Shown here piece by piece: positions 36,201-47,149 of a stretch of 64,000 nucleotides of DNA. Both the position numbers and the translations under genes were made by a program. The stretch covers positions 62,001 to 126,000 of the forward strand of contig NZ_QZWI01000002.1 in the NCBI RefSeq assembly GCF_003614975.1, given 5' to 3'. The stretch comes from Rahnella bruchi (GTDB lineage Bacteria; Pseudomonadota; Gammaproteobacteria; Enterobacterales; Enterobacteriaceae). Numbering within the stretch: the first letter of the stretch is position 1; every line of letters begins with the position of its first letter. The notes under the pieces are model-generated. The model worked only from the letters and a program-made list of their open reading frames with translations. It did no database searches and was not told the DNA's origin.

Positions 36201-37196
36201 TTAGAGATCTGATTTCTTATGGAAACCGTCAGCCACGACTGTGCTATCAATATTATTTTTATCCACCTGGATCGGTGTTAATAAATAAGAAGGCACGTCT
36301 TTTTTGCCATTATTTAATGTTGCGTTAGATTTTGGTGTTTCACCTTTGCCTAACTGCACAGCGATTTCAGCGGCATCATTAGCCAGTTTGGTGATCGGTT
36401 TGTAGACCGTCATGGTCTGCGTGCCCGCTTCAATGCGTTTGATCGCCGCGAGATCGGCATCCTGACCCGAGATCGCTACTTTCCCCGCCAGCCCCTGTGC
36501 GGATAACGCCTGTACAGCGCCACCGGCAGTCGCATCGTTGGAGGCCACCACGGCGTCGATTTTGTTGTTATTGGCGGTGAGCGCATTTTCCATGATTTTC
36601 AGGGCATTTTCAGGCAACCAGCCGTCAGCCCATTGATCACCGACCACTTTTATCTTGCCGTCTTTAATTAACGGATTAAGCACTTTCATCTGACCGGCAC
36701 GGAAGAGCTTGGCGTTGTTATCCACCGGCGAGCCGCCCATCAGGAAATAATTACCCTCTGGTACGCGTTCAACAAGGCTTTGCGCCTGAAGTTCGCCCAC
36801 CTTTTCATTATCAAAAGAGATATAAAAATCAATGTCGGCATTGTTAATCATGCGGTCATACGCCAGCACTTTAATACCTTCCTGTTTGGCTTCAGCAATA
36901 ACGTTACTCAGCACTTGACCGTTATAGGGAATGATCACCAAAACATCGACGCCCCGATTGATCATATTTTCAATCTGCGCCATCTGTGTTTCTTCATTAC
37001 CGTTAGCAGACTGAACAAAAACATCTGCGCCAAGAGTTTTGGCTTTAGCCACAAAAATATCACGATCTTTTTGCCAGCGTTCTAAACGTAAGTCATCAAT
37101 AGCCATACCAATTTTAATTTCTTTCGCCAACCCGGACTGGCTAAAAAGCACTAATGCGGCACAGGCAGAAAGAATTATTTTTTTCATTTTCATCAT
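36201..37196 (-). CDS. xylF: D-xylose-binding periplasmic protein XylF
   Basis: A 331-residue periplasmic binding protein (E. coli XylF is 330). The signal peptide [21 protein letters not shown] precedes [22 protein letters not shown]. Ligand residues lie in the near-identical stretches [44 protein letters not shown] and [12 protein letters not shown]. The frame opens to 37307, but AAAAGG sits 7 nt before the ATG at 37196; a second ATG follows at 37193. First gene of xylFGH, divergent from xylAB. Confidence 0.95.
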   Translation of the reverse strand: MMKMKKIILSACAALVLFSQSGLAKEIKIGMAIDDLRLERWQKDRDIFVAKAKTLGADVFVQSANGNEETQMAQIENMINRGVDVLVIIPYNGQVLSNVIAEAKQEGIKVLAYDRMINNADIDFYISFDNEKVGELQAQSLVERVPEGNYFLMGGSPVDNNAKLFRAGQMKVLNPLIKDGKIKVVGDQWADGWLPENALKIMENALTANNNKIDAVVASNDATAGGAVQALSAQGLAGKVAISGQDADLAAIKRIEAGTQTMTVYKPITKLANDAAEIAVQLGKGETPKSNATLNNGKKDVPSYLLTPIQVDKNNIDSTVVADGFHKKSDL

Positions 37197-37575
37197 GTCA
37201 GACCTTTTATAAGAATAAGAAGAGGCAGATACAGAAGAGTTTGTACAGCAATGACAGAGGGATTGTTGACGCTGGGTAATTAATCGGCAATTGCAGATTT
37301 TAACCACAGCGTTACGATTTTTTGTTTATTTCTGGAATTATGATGACGATCATGGTTTGCCTGTAATATGCGCACAATAAGACTTTTTATTATCGAGGCA
37401 TCATGGAAGTTGAATAAAAAGTAAGAAGAAAACGACTTATTTATGCGATCTACCGCACACTTAATAATTCTATTAAATTGAGTGTGAAATAACGTAATTG
37501 TGGGATGAAACATCTCCTCCGAAGATAGGGCCTCAGCCTCCCAGTCCCGCTGGGCCCGTTTTCAAGGAGTTTTCA
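37197..37575. promoter_or_regulatory. Divergent xylF/xylA control region
   Basis: 379 nt between divergent operons. XylR and CRP should bind here by analogy with E. coli. Candidates seen are A-rich tracts AATAAAAAGTAAGAAGAAAA (37412-37431), an imperfect CRP-like site around TGATGACGATCATGG (37341-37355), and, in the xylA leader, CCCAG-TCCCG-CTGGG (37540-37554) just before the AAGGAG ribosome site. Confidence 0.55.
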
Positions 37576-38895
37576 ATGCACGCATATTTCGACAAGCTTG
37601 ACGCCGTTCGCTACGAAGGTGCTAACAGCACAAACCCGCTGGCATTCCGTCATTACAATCCTGAAGAAGTGATCCTCGGCAAAACGATGGCTGAGCATCT
37701 GCGTTTCGCAGCCTGCTACTGGCACACCTTCTGCTGGAACGGCAATGATATGTTCGGCGTGGGCGCATTTGACCGTCCGTGGCAGCAACCCGGCGATGCG
37801 CTGGAACTGGCGAAACGCAAAGCGGACGTGGCTTTCGAGTTCTTCCAGAAACTGAATGTTCCTTACTACTGCTTCCACGATGTGGATGTCTCGCCGGAAG
37901 GCGCAACGATTAAAGAATACGTGAATAATTTTGCCGCGATGACCGATGTTCTGGCGCAAAAGCAAGAAGCCAGCGGCGTAAAACTGCTGTGGGGCACCGC
38001 GAACTGCTTCACCAATCCACGTTACGGCGCGGGTGCGGCAACCAATCCCAATCCTGAAATTTACAGCTGGGCAGCGACGCAGGTTGTCCACGCGATGAAT
38101 GCCACCAAACAACTGGGCGGCGAAAACTATGTGTTGTGGGGCGGCCGTGAAGGCTACGAAACTCTGCTCAATACGGATCTGCGTCAGGAACGCGAACAGC
38201 TGGGTCGCTTCATGCAGATGGTCGTTGAACATAAACACAAAATTGGTTTCCAGGGCACGTTGCTGATTGAGCCAAAACCGCAGGAACCCACCAAGCATCA
38301 GTACGATTATGACGTTGCTTCGGTTTACGGTTTCCTCAAACAGTTTGGTCTGGAAAAAGAGATCAAAGTGAATATCGAGGCTAACCACGCAACGCTGGCC
38401 GGTCATTCGTTCCATCACGAAATTGCTAACGCGATTGCGCTCGGAATCTTCGGTTCTGTCGATGCTAACCGCGGCGACCCGCAATGTGGCTGGGACACTG
38501 ATCAGTTCCCGAACAGCGTGGAAGAAAATGCGCTGGTGATGTATGAAATCATCAAAGCGGGCGGTTTCACTACCGGCGGTCTGAACTTCGACTCTAAAGT
38601 TCGTCGTCAGAGCACCGACAAATATGACCTTTTCTACGGCCATATCGGCGGTATGGACACTATGGCGCTGGCGCTGAAAGTCGCCGCCCGTATGATTGAA
38701 AGCCGTGAACTGGATAAACACGTTGCACAGCGTTACGCGGGCTGGAATACAGAACTGGGTCAGCAGATCCTGCAGGGCAAAATGTCTCTGGAGTCCCTGA
38801 GCAGCTACGCGCAACAAAACGCACTGGCACCTCAGCATCAGAGCGGCCAGCAAGAACGTCTGGAGAATCTGGTCAACCGTTATCTGTTTGGTTAA
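37576..38895 (+). CDS. xylA: Xylose isomerase
   Basis: A 439-residue enzyme (E. coli 440) that converts D-xylose to D-xylulose with two divalent metals. The catalytic histidine region is [12 protein letters not shown]-like ([13 protein letters not shown]); the metal and substrate signature [15 protein letters not shown] and [17 protein letters not shown] are intact, as is the [17 protein letters not shown] stretch. AAGGAG precedes the ATG at 37576; the frame runs 26 codons further upstream without a suitable start. It is first in xylAB. A hairpin separates it from xylB. Confidence 0.97.
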   Translation: MHAYFDKLDAVRYEGANSTNPLAFRHYNPEEVILGKTMAEHLRFAACYWHTFCWNGNDMFGVGAFDRPWQQPGDALELAKRKADVAFEFFQKLNVPYYCFHDVDVSPEGATIKEYVNNFAAMTDVLAQKQEASGVKLLWGTANCFTNPRYGAGAATNPNPEIYSWAATQVVHAMNATKQLGGENYVLWGGREGYETLLNTDLRQEREQLGRFMQMVVEHKHKIGFQGTLLIEPKPQEPTKHQYDYDVASVYGFLKQFGLEKEIKVNIEANHATLAGHSFHHEIANAIALGIFGSVDANRGDPQCGWDTDQFPNSVEENALVMYEIIKAGGFTTGGLNFDSKVRRQSTDKYDLFYGHIGGMDTMALALKVAARMIESRELDKHVAQRYAGWNTELGQQILQGKMSLESLSSYAQQNALAPQHQSGQQERLENLVNRYLFG

Positions 38896-38912
38896 TCATT
38901 TAAAATAAGCTC

Positions 38913-38947
38913 ACGCCCTGCCCGCCTGGTGCGGAATTGCAGGGCGT
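38913..38947 (+). terminator. Hairpin between xylA and xylB
   Basis: ACGCCCTGC and GCAGGGCGT arms with a 17-nt loop. No T-run, so more likely mRNA stabilisation of xylA than full termination. Confidence 0.5.
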
Positions 38948-38986
38948 AAATCGTTCTGGAAACGGGTTAACCGATAAGGGAAAAAC

Positions 38987-40438
38987 ATGTATCTCGGAAT
39001 AGATCTTGGCACTTCTGGCGTCAAAGCCATTTTGCTTAGCGAGGAAGGTCGGGTGGTGGCCAGCCACAGTGAGGCGTTAACCCTTTCCCGTCCCCATCCT
39101 TTGTGGTCTGAGCAAAATCCGGCAGCCTGGTGGACGGCGACAGACCGCGCTGTTTTTACTCTGGCTAAGCAAAATGCACTGCACGACGTAAAAGCCATCG
39201 GACTGACAGGCCAGATGCATGGCGCAACTGTTCTTGATGCCCAGCATCAGGTTCTGCGTCCGGCAATTTTATGGAACGATGGCCGCAGTTTCAGCCAGTG
39301 CCAGCAACTGGAAGCGGATGTTCCTGACTCCCGCCAGATAACCGGCAATCTGATGATGCCCGGTTTTACGGCACCCAAACTGCTCTGGCTGCGCGAAAAT
39401 GAACCTGAATTGTTTGCCAAAATAGACAAGGTTTTGCTGCCAAAAGATTATCTGCGCTGGCTGATGACCGGTGTTTTTGCTTCCGATATGTCAGACGCCG
39501 CAGGCACGATGTGGCTCGATGTGGCTGAACGCGACTGGAGCGACAAAATGCTCCGCGCAACCGGACTGACGCGTAATCATATGCCGGAGCTTTTTGAAGG
39601 CAATCAGATTACCGGTCAGTTACTGCCGGAACTCGCCTCCCGCTGGGGAATAGATTGTGTACCGGTGATTGCCGGTGGTGGTGATAATGCGGCAGGCGCA
39701 GTCGGTGTTGGGTTATACAAAACCGGCCAGGCGATGCTTTCCCTTGGCACCTCCGGCGTGTATTTCGCGGTCAGCGACGGTTTTTTGAGTAATCCGCAGC
39801 AAGCGGTTCACAGTTTCTGCCACGCGCTGCCGGACACCTGGCATCTGATGTCAGTTATGCTCAGCGCGGCTTCCTGTCTGGACTGGGCCGCAAATCTGAC
39901 CGGCACAGCATCAGTCGGTGAACTCATTACTCTGGCGCAGAAAACTAAACCCGTTGAATCGCCGGTCTGGTTTCTGCCGTATCTTTCCGGTGAACGCACG
40001 CCGCACAATAATCCGAACGCCAAAGGGACATTGTTCGGCCTGACGCACCAGCACGGCCCTGCCGATATTGCCCGCGCCGTGCTCGAAGGTGTGGGATTCG
40101 CGCTGGCTGACGGCATTGATGTCCTGCACGCAACCGGCCTGAAACCTCACAGCATCACCCTGATTGGTGGCGGTGCCCGCAGCCCTTACTGGCGGCAAAT
40201 GCTGGCGGACATCAGCGGCAAAACGCTGGAATACCGCACCGGCGGCGATGTTGGCCCGGCGCTGGGCGCAGCGCGTCTGACACAAATTGCAATGAATCCC
40301 GGTAAGCCACTGGAACAGTTCCTGCCGGAGCTGGCACTTGAGCAAGTGCATGAACCAGACAGTGTTAAGCACACGGCATATGCGGAGCGGAGGAAAGTGT
40401 TCAGGGAGTTATATGTGAGGCTTGAAGGATTAATGTAA
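38987..40438 (+). CDS. xylB: Xylulokinase
   Basis: A 483-residue FGGY-family kinase (E. coli 484) that phosphorylates D-xylulose to xylulose 5-phosphate. The N-terminal phosphate loop is GIDLGTSGVKAILL. GLTGQMHGATVLD carries the substrate Asp region; the base is in CVPVIAGGGDNAAGAVGVG. LSGERTPHNNPNAKGTLFGL and LIGGGARSPYWRQMLADI are the C-terminal ATP-binding blocks. It completes xylose entry into the pentose phosphate pathway. A large non-coding fold-back element begins 30 nt downstream. Confidence 0.96.
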   Translation: MYLGIDLGTSGVKAILLSEEGRVVASHSEALTLSRPHPLWSEQNPAAWWTATDRAVFTLAKQNALHDVKAIGLTGQMHGATVLDAQHQVLRPAILWNDGRSFSQCQQLEADVPDSRQITGNLMMPGFTAPKLLWLRENEPELFAKIDKVLLPKDYLRWLMTGVFASDMSDAAGTMWLDVAERDWSDKMLRATGLTRNHMPELFEGNQITGQLLPELASRWGIDCVPVIAGGGDNAAGAVGVGLYKTGQAMLSLGTSGVYFAVSDGFLSNPQQAVHSFCHALPDTWHLMSVMLSAASCLDWAANLTGTASVGELITLAQKTKPVESPVWFLPYLSGERTPHNNPNAKGTLFGLTHQHGPADIARAVLEGVGFALADGIDVLHATGLKPHSITLIGGGARSPYWRQMLADISGKTLEYRTGGDVGPALGAARLTQIAMNPGKPLEQFLPELALEQVHEPDSVKHTAYAERRKVFRELYVRLEGLM

Positions 40439-40461
40439 TTGGCCATTACAAGGCAGCTTCA

Positions 40462-41010
40462 GGTCAAGACCTTGGGTTGCCACCCAAACCGGCCCTAAGA
40501 GGCGCCTATCGCCGCGCCTCTTAGGAATCTCCGGCTCTTTCACTGCGCGCTCCGCTCGCTGGCTATGTTTCAGGTATCGCAGCGACAGGCTGGAAATCTT
40601 GCCGCTGCGCGGTCCCTTCATTTCGGGATTGCAGCCTTGGGTCTGCAACCTCTCATTCAGCAAGCTTTCTGAAACGCCCGCATGATCTTAAATTCAAAGA
40701 CAGATTGTTTTCATCTTTTAGAAAAGTTGACTGGCGTGATTAAAATTCAGCTGAACGGAGCGGCTTCAAGACCTATGGCTTGAAGACCGAGAGAAGGCAG
40801 TGCGAAGCACCTGGATTTGCGCCACTCACCAATGCGCCAGAACATGTCCGTCATACCCGCGACAGCGCGCAGTGAAAAAAGCGCGGAGTCCAGAGGCCCG
40901 CGCGTTACCGGGTCTCTGGTCGGTGTGGGCCGACGCCCACGACCTTGACCTTAAGGCCAGTTTGGGTGGCAACCCAAGGTTTTGTCGGTGTGGGCCAACG
41001 CCCACGGTTT
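40462..41010 (+). repeat. Structured non-coding fold-back element, copy 1
   Basis: The core (40470-40927) matches copy 2 (49862-50320) in the same orientation with nearly equal length, about 80-85% identical by eye. Stems seen: CCTAAGAGGCGC/GCGCCTCTTAGG (40494-40525); long arms TTCACTGCGCGCT (40539-40551) with AGCGCGCAGTGAA (40864-40876); TTGCAG/CTGCAA (40629-40648) and CTTCAAG/CTTGAAG (40764-40785), each with 8-nt loops; and CCAGAG/CTCTGG at the right end (40890-40919). The tail adds GTGGGC/GCCCAC hairpins (40925, 40990) and TTGGGT/ACCCAA hairpins (40472 and, inverted, 40962). No plausible gene lies inside. It may be a structured RNA, a double terminator or a non-autonomous mobile element. 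Confidence 0.85.
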
Positions 41011-41041
41011 TGAAGTTGCAGTTGCGGTTAGAAATTACAGG

Positions 41042-41332
41042 TCAAGGGTAAATCCCCTTGAAAGTTGTCTTCTTCCTCGGCTCCGACATGATCCCCTCCA
41101 GCGCTTCAACGCATTTCAGGTAATGGGGCGTTTTCTTATGCGCCAGCACAGCATCGTTATCCTGATAGGCTTCGTAGATAAAGAACCGCGTCGGTACTTT
41201 ATCGTCCTGCAACACATCGAATCTCAGGTTTCCGGGCTCTTTCACTGCGCCGAGGTGGTTGGCGTGGAAAACTTCCAGAAACTCATCCACCTTTTCCGGC
41301 TGAACATTAATTTCGACCAGCGTCACTTCCAT
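41042..41332 (-). CDS. lsrG: Phospho-AI-2 isomerase LsrG
   Basis: A 96-residue ABM-fold (antibiotic biosynthesis monooxygenase-like) protein, same length as E. coli LsrG. It isomerises phospho-AI-2 (4-hydroxy-5-phosphonooxypentane-2,3-dione) in the degradation pathway completed by Lsr[23 protein letters not shown] is the ferredoxin-like first strand and helix; [20 protein letters not shown] and HYLKCVEAL follow. It is the last gene of lsrACDBFG and starts 3 nt after the lsrF stop. Its 3' end abuts fold-back element copy 1. Confidence 0.94.
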   Translation of the reverse strand: MEVTLVEINVQPEKVDEFLEVFHANHLGAVKEPGNLRFDVLQDDKVPTRFFIYEAYQDNDAVLAHKKTPHYLKCVEALEGIMSEPRKKTTFKGIYP

Positions 41333-41335
41333 GAT

Positions 41336-42211
41336 TCACCCCTTTTCACTCAGGAACAGTTCGTATGCGTGCGCTACGCTGGCGTTTTCATGTACCACCG
41401 CTTTCACTGCTTTCAGCATGGCAACCGGTGATTCGGACTGGAAAATATTACGGCCCATGTCCACACCCGATGCACCCTGATCGATGGCTTTGAAGCACAT
41501 TTCCAGCGCCTCGCGTTCCGGCAGTTTTTTGCCCCCGGCAATCACAATCGGTACCGGACAGCCCGCCGCGACGCGCTCAAAACCTTCATCGACGTAGTAG
41601 GTTTTGATGATGTTCGCGCCCATTTCAGCGGCGATACGGGTCGCCAGCGAGAAGTAACGCTGATCACGCGCCATGTCTTTGCCGACACCGGTTACTGCCA
41701 TGGTTGGCATCCCGTAGCGCATCCCCTGATCCACCAGCTGAATGATGTTTTTAATTGACTGATGTTCATATTCGCTGCCGATATACACCTGCGCCGCCAT
41801 CGCCGCGACGTTCAGGCGCAGTGCGTCTTCTATCGCGACGGCGACGGTTTCATTGGAAAGCTCGGTCAGAATCGAGTTGCCGCCCGACGCGCGCATCACC
41901 ACAGGTTTGTTGACTGCCGCCGGCACCACACTGCGCAGCACGCCACGGGTACACATCAGTACATCGGTATGCGCAAACAGCGGCGCAATGTTGATATCGA
42001 TACGCTCAAGGCCGGTCGTCGGGCCCTGAAAATAGCCGTGATCGAACGCCAGCATCACCGTTCTGCCGGACTCAGGATTGAAAATACGCGCCAGCCGCGA
42101 CTGCATTCCCCAGTCCAGCTGACCGCTGCCTTTGAGGAAAAATGCATGATTGTCCTGCGGCGTGCCAATGCCAAAGTTCTTGCCGTCTCTGATATCGTCC
42201 AGATCTGCCAT
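41336..42211 (-). CDS. lsrF: Phospho-AI-2 thiolase LsrF
   Basis: A 291-residue class I aldolase-like TIM barrel (E. coli LsrF is 291). It transfers an acetyl group from the LsrG product to CoA, giving acetyl-CoA and dihydroxyacetone phosphate. [21 protein letters not shown] is the family core near the N-terminus, and the Schiff-base lysine is in [27 protein letters not shown] and [14 protein letters not shown] bind the phosphate. It is 19 nt downstream of lsrB. Confidence 0.95.
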   Translation of the reverse strand: MADLDDIRDGKNFGIGTPQDNHAFFLKGSGQLDWGMQSRLARIFNPESGRTVMLAFDHGYFQGPTTGLERIDINIAPLFAHTDVLMCTRGVLRSVVPAAVNKPVVMRASGGNSILTELSNETVAVAIEDALRLNVAAMAAQVYIGSEYEHQSIKNIIQLVDQGMRYGMPTMAVTGVGKDMARDQRYFSLATRIAAEMGANIIKTYYVDEGFERVAAGCPVPIVIAGGKKLPEREALEMCFKAIDQGASGVDMGRNIFQSESPVAMLKAVKAVVHENASVAHAYELFLSEKG

Positions 42212-42230
42212 TTTCTTTTCTCCTTATTCG

Positions 42231-43250
42231 TCAGAAGTCATATTTGCCAATGTTGTCTTTGGTGAAGACCACGCGTTCCGGCAGTACGACAATGCCGTTG
42301 CCTTTGGCCTCATACTGGTAGCCCTGCACGCTGTTCGGTACCACTTCCACCGATCCGACGTTTGGCACATCCAGTTTGTCACCCACGTTGAGTTCGCCTT
42401 TTTTCAGTAACTGATCGGCGACGTAAACCGAAATCTTGCCCTGACTGACCACGTCCCACAGGCCGAACTGTTTCACCGTGCCGCGCTCAACATATGGGCG
42501 CATGACGTTAGGCGTACTGAAGCCAACAATGGTTACGTTGGTGCGTTTGAGATTTTCAGCGGCCTGCGCAGCAGCCGGTAAGGCATTGGCGTCTGGCGCA
42601 ATAATCGCATCGAGGTCACCGTAGGATTTCAGGATCCCTTCAGCGGTTTGCAGGGATTTGGTCGCATCGTTATAGCCATATTGCGTGGTCACGATTTCCC
42701 AGCCCGGATGCTCTTTGGCGATTTTGGCTTTCGCCTCTTTCACCCACTGGTTCTGGTCGGTCACCGTCGGGCTGGAATAGAAAAACGCCACTTTGGCTTT
42801 TTCTTTCTTCACCTGGCTGGATGTCATATCCACCAGCATTGAACCAAGCTGTTGTGGTGTGCCCTGGTTGATGTAAATCGAGCGGCATTCCGGTTTGGTG
42901 TCGGAATCCCAGGTCAGCACTTTTACACCGCGTTGCATGGCGCGTTTCAGTGCCGGACAAAGGCCGTCGGGTGATACCGCTGCCACCACAATCGCGTTGT
43001 ATCCCTGATTGACGAAGTTGTTGATCATCTGCACCTGACCGGAAACACTCGGTTCTGTCGGGCCGTCATAGGTCACGTCCACACCCAGTTCTTTGCCCGC
43101 CGCCGTCGCGCCGTTGCCGCCGCTGGTGAAATAACCGACGCCTACCAGTTTTGGGATAAACGCGATACGTTCGGCCGCCTGCGCACTCAGGCAGGCGAGG
43201 CTTACGGCACTGGCAATCAGTAAGGTTTTCATTGTGTTGGCTTTCATCAT
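42231..43250 (-). CDS. lsrB: AI-2-binding periplasmic protein LsrB
   Basis: A 339-residue periplasmic protein (E. coli 340) that binds the R-THMF form of AI-2. The signal peptide ends [13 protein letters not shown]-2-binding residues of the Salmonella structure sit in conserved stretches here: [11 protein letters not shown] (Lys), [12 protein letters not shown] (Asp pair region), [12 protein letters not shown] and STPNVMRP. Similarity to E. coli is very high outside the signal peptide, so this is a true AI-2 receptor rather than a generic sugar-binding protein. Encoded between lsrD and lsrF. Confidence 0.95.
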   Translation of the reverse strand: MMKANTMKTLLIASAVSLACLSAQAAERIAFIPKLVGVGYFTSGGNGATAAGKELGVDVTYDGPTEPSVSGQVQMINNFVNQGYNAIVVAAVSPDGLCPALKRAMQRGVKVLTWDSDTKPECRSIYINQGTPQQLGSMLVDMTSSQVKKEKAKVAFFYSSPTVTDQNQWVKEAKAKIAKEHPGWEIVTTQYGYNDATKSLQTAEGILKSYGDLDAIIAPDANALPAAAQAAENLKRTNVTIVGFSTPNVMRPYVERGTVKQFGLWDVVSQGKISVYVADQLLKKGELNVGDKLDVPNVGSVEVVPNSVQGYQYEAKGNGIVVLPERVVFTKDNIGKYDF

Positions 43251-43260
43251 TAACCCCGGC

Positions 43261-44286
43261 TTATTTAGAAGACGTCAAGGAAGGAGAAGGCGCAGACCAG
43301 CGCTGGCGATAACGCTGGAAAACACTGCGGATAAGACCACGATTGAGGCTGGCGGAACGCCCGATGACCACCAGGATCAGCAGCGCGCCGGACAGCGCGC
43401 TGGAAACCTGGCTGGAGACGCCAACCATCTGTAAACCCTGCTGGAGATACCCGATCAGCAGCGTCGCCAGCGCCGTACCGAGAATGGAACCGGAACCACC
43501 GTAGATATTGGCACCGCCTAGCACCACCGCCGTGATCGCGGGCATCAGCAATGCGTTACCGAGATCAGAGCGGGCTGAGCCGAAATAAGATGTCATCAGG
43601 ATGGCGGCGACCGCTGAAGACAGGCCGGTCATACCATACAACGCAAAAACGGTGCGGCTGACCGGCAATGCGCCATAACGTGCCACACGGGCATTCTGAC
43701 CAATGAGAAAGACGTTGCGACCGGTACGACTGCGGTGCATCAGCAGCCAGAAAAACAGCGTCGCCAGCAGGAACGTCACCAGCGGCATCGGCAGGCCAAG
43801 CACCACCATATTGGCGAAATTGGTAAACGCATCAGGAAAATTACCAATACCCTCGAAACCCGTCGCGCCCGCCAGCCCTGAAAGCAATAAGGCGCTGCCG
43901 CCGAACAGGTAGAGGGTTCCGAGCGTGATGACCAGCGGATTGACGCCGGTATAAAGGATCAGTGCGGCATTGAGCAAACCACAGGCTGCACCCAGTGCCA
44001 GCGTGAGGATAATCGCCAGTGCCAGCGGAACTCCGGCCTGACAAAGTACGCCGAGTGCGATAGCGCATAACCCGATGGTGGAACCAAAAGAAATGTCGAT
44101 GCCGCCGCTGACAATCACCAGCGTCAGCGGCAATGCCACAATCCCAATGGTGATAAAATCGCTGGTACTGAACAGCAATGTACTGGCATCCAGCATGCGC
44201 GGATTGGCGAAGCCGAACAGCAAGATTTCGATGACCAGCAACGCCAGCAGTGCGATTTCCCAGCCATATTGTTGAAGTTTGTTCAT
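43261..44286 (-). CDS. lsrD: AI-2 ABC transporter permease LsrD
   Basis: A 341-residue inner-membrane permease with about nine helices, forming the AI-2 channel with Lsr[30 protein letters not shown] and [26 protein letters not shown] are family blocks. A GTG at 44289 precedes the ATG at 44286; the ATG overlaps the lsrC stop as TGATG, so re-initiation is likely. E. coli LsrD is 330 residues; the extra length is in the C-terminal tail. Confidence 0.92.
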   Translation of the reverse strand: MNKLQQYGWEIALLALLVIEILLFGFANPRMLDASTLLFSTSDFITIGIVALPLTLVIVSGGIDISFGSTIGLCAIALGVLCQAGVPLALAIILTLALGAACGLLNAALILYTGVNPLVITLGTLYLFGGSALLLSGLAGATGFEGIGNFPDAFTNFANMVVLGLPMPLVTFLLATLFFWLLMHRSRTGRNVFLIGQNARVARYGALPVSRTVFALYGMTGLSSAVAAILMTSYFGSARSDLGNALLMPAITAVVLGGANIYGGSGSILGTALATLLIGYLQQGLQMVGVSSQVSSALSGALLILVVIGRSASLNRGLIRSVFQRYRQRWSAPSPSLTSSK

Positions 44287-45362
44287 CACACCACCCCGCT
44301 CTTTTTACCGGTACTTAACCGGCGGCTGACATTTTTCGGTTGCTGAGATTTGCGTTCCGCGGGTTTCTTCTGAGGAGGCGGCGTGGCCGCCAGAAAGCGC
44401 GAATACTTCTGACGCCGCAGGTTTTTCTCCAGCGCCTGCCGCAACCTGCCGTCAAATACCAGCACCGCCAGCAACACCAGTCCGGCGATAAAATCGTTCC
44501 ACCAGGCCGGGAGGCGTAACAGCACCAGCACGCTGTCGATTTGTGTCAGGAAATACGCGCCAAGGACCGCACCGAGTATGGATCCGGTGCCGCCGAGCAA
44601 GCTGATCCCGCCCAATACGCAGGCAGCGATGGCTTTCATTTCCAGCCCGCTGCCGGTCTGGTTAGGCACAAAGCCGATTTGCGACGCGAAGACAATGCCC
44701 GCGATAGCCGCCATCATGCCGTTGATGCCGAACGCCAGAATCCGCACGCGATTGACGGCGACACCGAGCTGCCGTGCGCCCTGCAAGTTGTCGCCCACAG
44801 CGTAAAAGCTGCGGCCAAATGCGGTGCGCCCTAGCATCCAGAACATCGCCACAAGTAAAATAATCACCAGCCAGCCAAGAGATGAAACGCTGAGAAATAC
44901 CGGTTCGGATAACGATTTCAACCCTGCGGGTAAGCCTTCAATCCATTTACCGCCGGTCAGCAGCAACATCAGCCCGCGGTATAAACCCAGCGTACCGAGG
45001 GTGGCGACAATCGCCGGAATACGCAGCCATGCCACCAGGACGCCGTTGAATAATCCCGCCAGCAAACCGGTGCCGAGAGTTGCCAGACAGGCCAGCGGCA
45101 GACTCACTCCGTTGTTAAGTAAAACACCCAGCGTGACGGCGCACAGTCCGGTAATGGAACCGACGGAGACATCGATGTTGCGGGTCAGCATTACCACCGT
45201 CGCGCCCATCGCCAGCAACATCAGAATTTGTGCGCTGCCGAAAATCATGCCCAGCGTCTGAAAACTGAACGATTGACTGTCCATCGCGCCGAGTAAGGCA
45301 AATAGCGCAATAATCGCCATCAGCGCGGTCAGTTCACGGTTGTTTTGTATCCGCTTCAGCAT
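44286..45362 (-). CDS. lsrC: AI-2 ABC transporter permease LsrC
   Basis: A 358-residue permease (E. coli LsrC is 342). [25 protein letters not shown] and [26 protein letters not shown] are the conserved helical blocks. The basic, low-complexity C-terminal tail after about residue 325 (Lys, Arg, Pro and Gln rich) extends beyond the membrane domain. It overlaps lsrA by 7 nt and lsrD by 1 nt. Confidence 0.93.
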   Translation of the reverse strand: MLKRIQNNRELTALMAIIALFALLGAMDSQSFSFQTLGMIFGSAQILMLLAMGATVVMLTRNIDVSVGSITGLCAVTLGVLLNNGVSLPLACLATLGTGLLAGLFNGVLVAWLRIPAIVATLGTLGLYRGLMLLLTGGKWIEGLPAGLKSLSEPVFLSVSSLGWLVIILLVAMFWMLGRTAFGRSFYAVGDNLQGARQLGVAVNRVRILAFGINGMMAAIAGIVFASQIGFVPNQTGSGLEMKAIAACVLGGISLLGGTGSILGAVLGAYFLTQIDSVLVLLRLPAWWNDFIAGLVLLAVLVFDGRLRQALEKNLRRQKYSRFLAATPPPQKKPAERKSQQPKNVSRRLSTGKKSGVV

Positions 45363-46918
45363 GAAGATCCTCCGGTAGCCGCAGTCCGGGCGTGGTTACC
45401 AAACGCGATGTGCATAATGTTGCTGACGTTGATTTCGCTGCCCTGCAGCTCGCCGCTCATCTCACCCTGATGCATGACAAATACCCGGTCGGCCAGCCCT
45501 TCTATTTCATCCAGATCAGAAGAAATCAGGACAACCGCCACGTTCTGTTCAACGACATTGCGCAGCAGCTGATAGATATCGGCACGCGCCGATACATCCA
45601 CTCCGCGCGTCGGTTCATCAACAATCAGCACCGCGGGCTGGGCTTCCAGACATTTTGCGATCAGCAATTTCTGCTGATTCCCGCCGGAAAGCGTGCGGGC
45701 AGTTTGCGAGCCGTCGCGATATTTGATCCCCAGCGCACGGTGATAACGTTCCAGCACCGCCGCCTCGCGTTTGATGTTCAGCCACCAGCTCTGACGGTTG
45801 AAAGTCAGGGAGGTCGTGTTCCAGCTCAGTGGCGCATCCAGATAAAGACCGGACGCCTGACGGTCTTCCGGCAGGTACACCAGCCCTTTTTTCAGGCGTT
45901 GTAAGGTGCCAAGTCCGCTGATGTCTTGCTGCATCAGGAAAACCTGACCGCTTTGTGCATCCCGCAGGCCATACAGCGTTTCTGCAAGTTCGGTTCGTCC
46001 TGCCCCGACAACGCCTGCCAGCCCGACGATTTCCCCGGCGCGGGCGCTAAATGAAATATCGATAAAGCCTTCACCGGTCAGGTTTTGTACCTGCAATACC
46101 GGCTCGTTGCTGGATGGATTGCGCCGTGCTCCCGGAAAATCCAGCCACAATTTCTGTTCAGCAGGTAACGCAGCCGTCTGTGTTTGCGGCGTGATGGCGG
46201 CAATCAGCGCATCGTTATCCAGCACTGAAAGCGCACCGCTGAGTGCTATTTTGCCGTCGCGCATCACGCTGATCCGGTCGGCAATGGCGCGGATTTCCGG
46301 CAGTTTGTGCGAGATAAACACCACACCGACGCCCTGCGCCGTCAGAAGGCGAACCTGCGTAAATAAGCGGGCGGATTCCGCGGGTGTCAGCGAAGCCGTC
46401 GGTTCGTCGAGGATCAGCAACCGGGCGTCGCGCATCAGCCCGCGCAGGATTTCTACCAGCTGCTGATCGGCCACTTCCAGCGTGCCAGCCAGTGAACCGA
46501 GTGGCAGGTTGCAGCCCAGTTCAGTCAGCGACTGTTGCAGCTTTTTCTCGCTGGCCTGATGTGCAGGCAAACGAAACAGAATATTTTCACGCACGCTGAG
46601 GCTCGGAAAAAGCATCGGCTCCTGCGGCACCAGATAGATCCCCGCCTGATGTGCTTTTGCTGGTGTCAGCGCCAGCAGTGGCGCGCCGCCGAGGTGCATT
46701 TCGCCACAGTCGGCAATCTCGACACCGGCGATAATTTTCATCAGCGTCGATTTGCCCGCGCCATTCCCGCCAAGTAACGCATGCACCTCACCGCGTTGCA
46801 GACTGAAATCGATGTTTTTCAGCACCGCGACACCGGAGAAGCTTTTACTGACACCGCTGACCTGCAATAGCAGGTCCGGAGAATGCGCGTCTGCTGATGA
46901 TTGATCGCCTGACTGCAT
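45356..46918 (-). CDS. lsrA: AI-2 ABC transporter ATP-binding protein LsrA
   Basis: A 520-residue tandem ATPase (E. coli LsrA is 511). The first cassette carries GGNGAGKST and [15 protein letters not shown]; its signature region is [15 protein letters not shown], divergent as in LsrA. The second has [31 protein letters not shown] and [13 protein letters not shown]. The start at 46918 follows CCGAGGCC; the frame continues eight codons upstream without support. It is the first gene of lsrACDBFG, divergent from lsrR. Confidence 0.93.
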   Translation of the reverse strand: MQSGDQSSADAHSPDLLLQVSGVSKSFSGVAVLKNIDFSLQRGEVHALLGGNGAGKSTLMKIIAGVEIADCGEMHLGGAPLLALTPAKAHQAGIYLVPQEPMLFPSLSVRENILFRLPAHQASEKKLQQSLTELGCNLPLGSLAGTLEVADQQLVEILRGLMRDARLLILDEPTASLTPAESARLFTQVRLLTAQGVGVVFISHKLPEIRAIADRISVMRDGKIALSGALSVLDNDALIAAITPQTQTAALPAEQKLWLDFPGARRNPSSNEPVLQVQNLTGEGFIDISFSARAGEIVGLAGVVGAGRTELAETLYGLRDAQSGQVFLMQQDISGLGTLQRLKKGLVYLPEDRQASGLYLDAPLSWNTTSLTFNRQSWWLNIKREAAVLERYHRALGIKYRDGSQTARTLSGGNQQKLLIAKCLEAQPAVLIVDEPTRGVDVSARADIYQLLRNVVEQNVAVVLISSDLDEIEGLADRVFVMHQGEMSGELQGSEINVSNIMHIAFGNHARTAATGGSSC

Positions 46919-46945
46919 AAGCTGGCCTCGGATGAGATACATTAA

Positions 46946-47146
46946 ATGAACAAATGTATTTATTATTTAACAATGTTCATAAAGCTAGTCCGTGGTGACA
47001 CGGAAAACTTTTGCACTGATCACAGTTTGTTCAACTCATATACTCTGCGTTATGATTCAGGCAGTAATCATTTGAAATTTGCCAAACACATCACAGTTAA
47101 CAACATTCCGTTAACGAACAATTGATCTACATTTTGATAAGTGTTC
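46946..47146. promoter_or_regulatory. Divergent lsrA/lsrR control region with twin operators
   Basis: Two matching inverted pairs occur with the same spacing: GAACA-N21-TGTTC at 46948-46978 (beside lsrA) and at 47116-47146 (beside lsrR). They are likely LsrR sites, one per promoter. A CRP-like site TGCCA-N6-TCACA lies at 47080-47095 and a further TGATCACAG half-site at 47017-47025. Confidence 0.65.
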
Positions 47147-47149
47147 ACT

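Noticed and set aside
37573-38853. Long open frame (over 420 codons) antisense to xylA
   Set aside because: It lies wholly opposite a clear xylA gene. Long shadows of this kind arise from the codon bias of the real gene; the product shows no recognisable domain and has no ribosome site.
40800-41431. Short open frames within and beyond fold-back copy 1
   Set aside because: They cross hairpin stems, lack ribosome sites, are not shared with copy 2, and the second one is antisense to lsrG.
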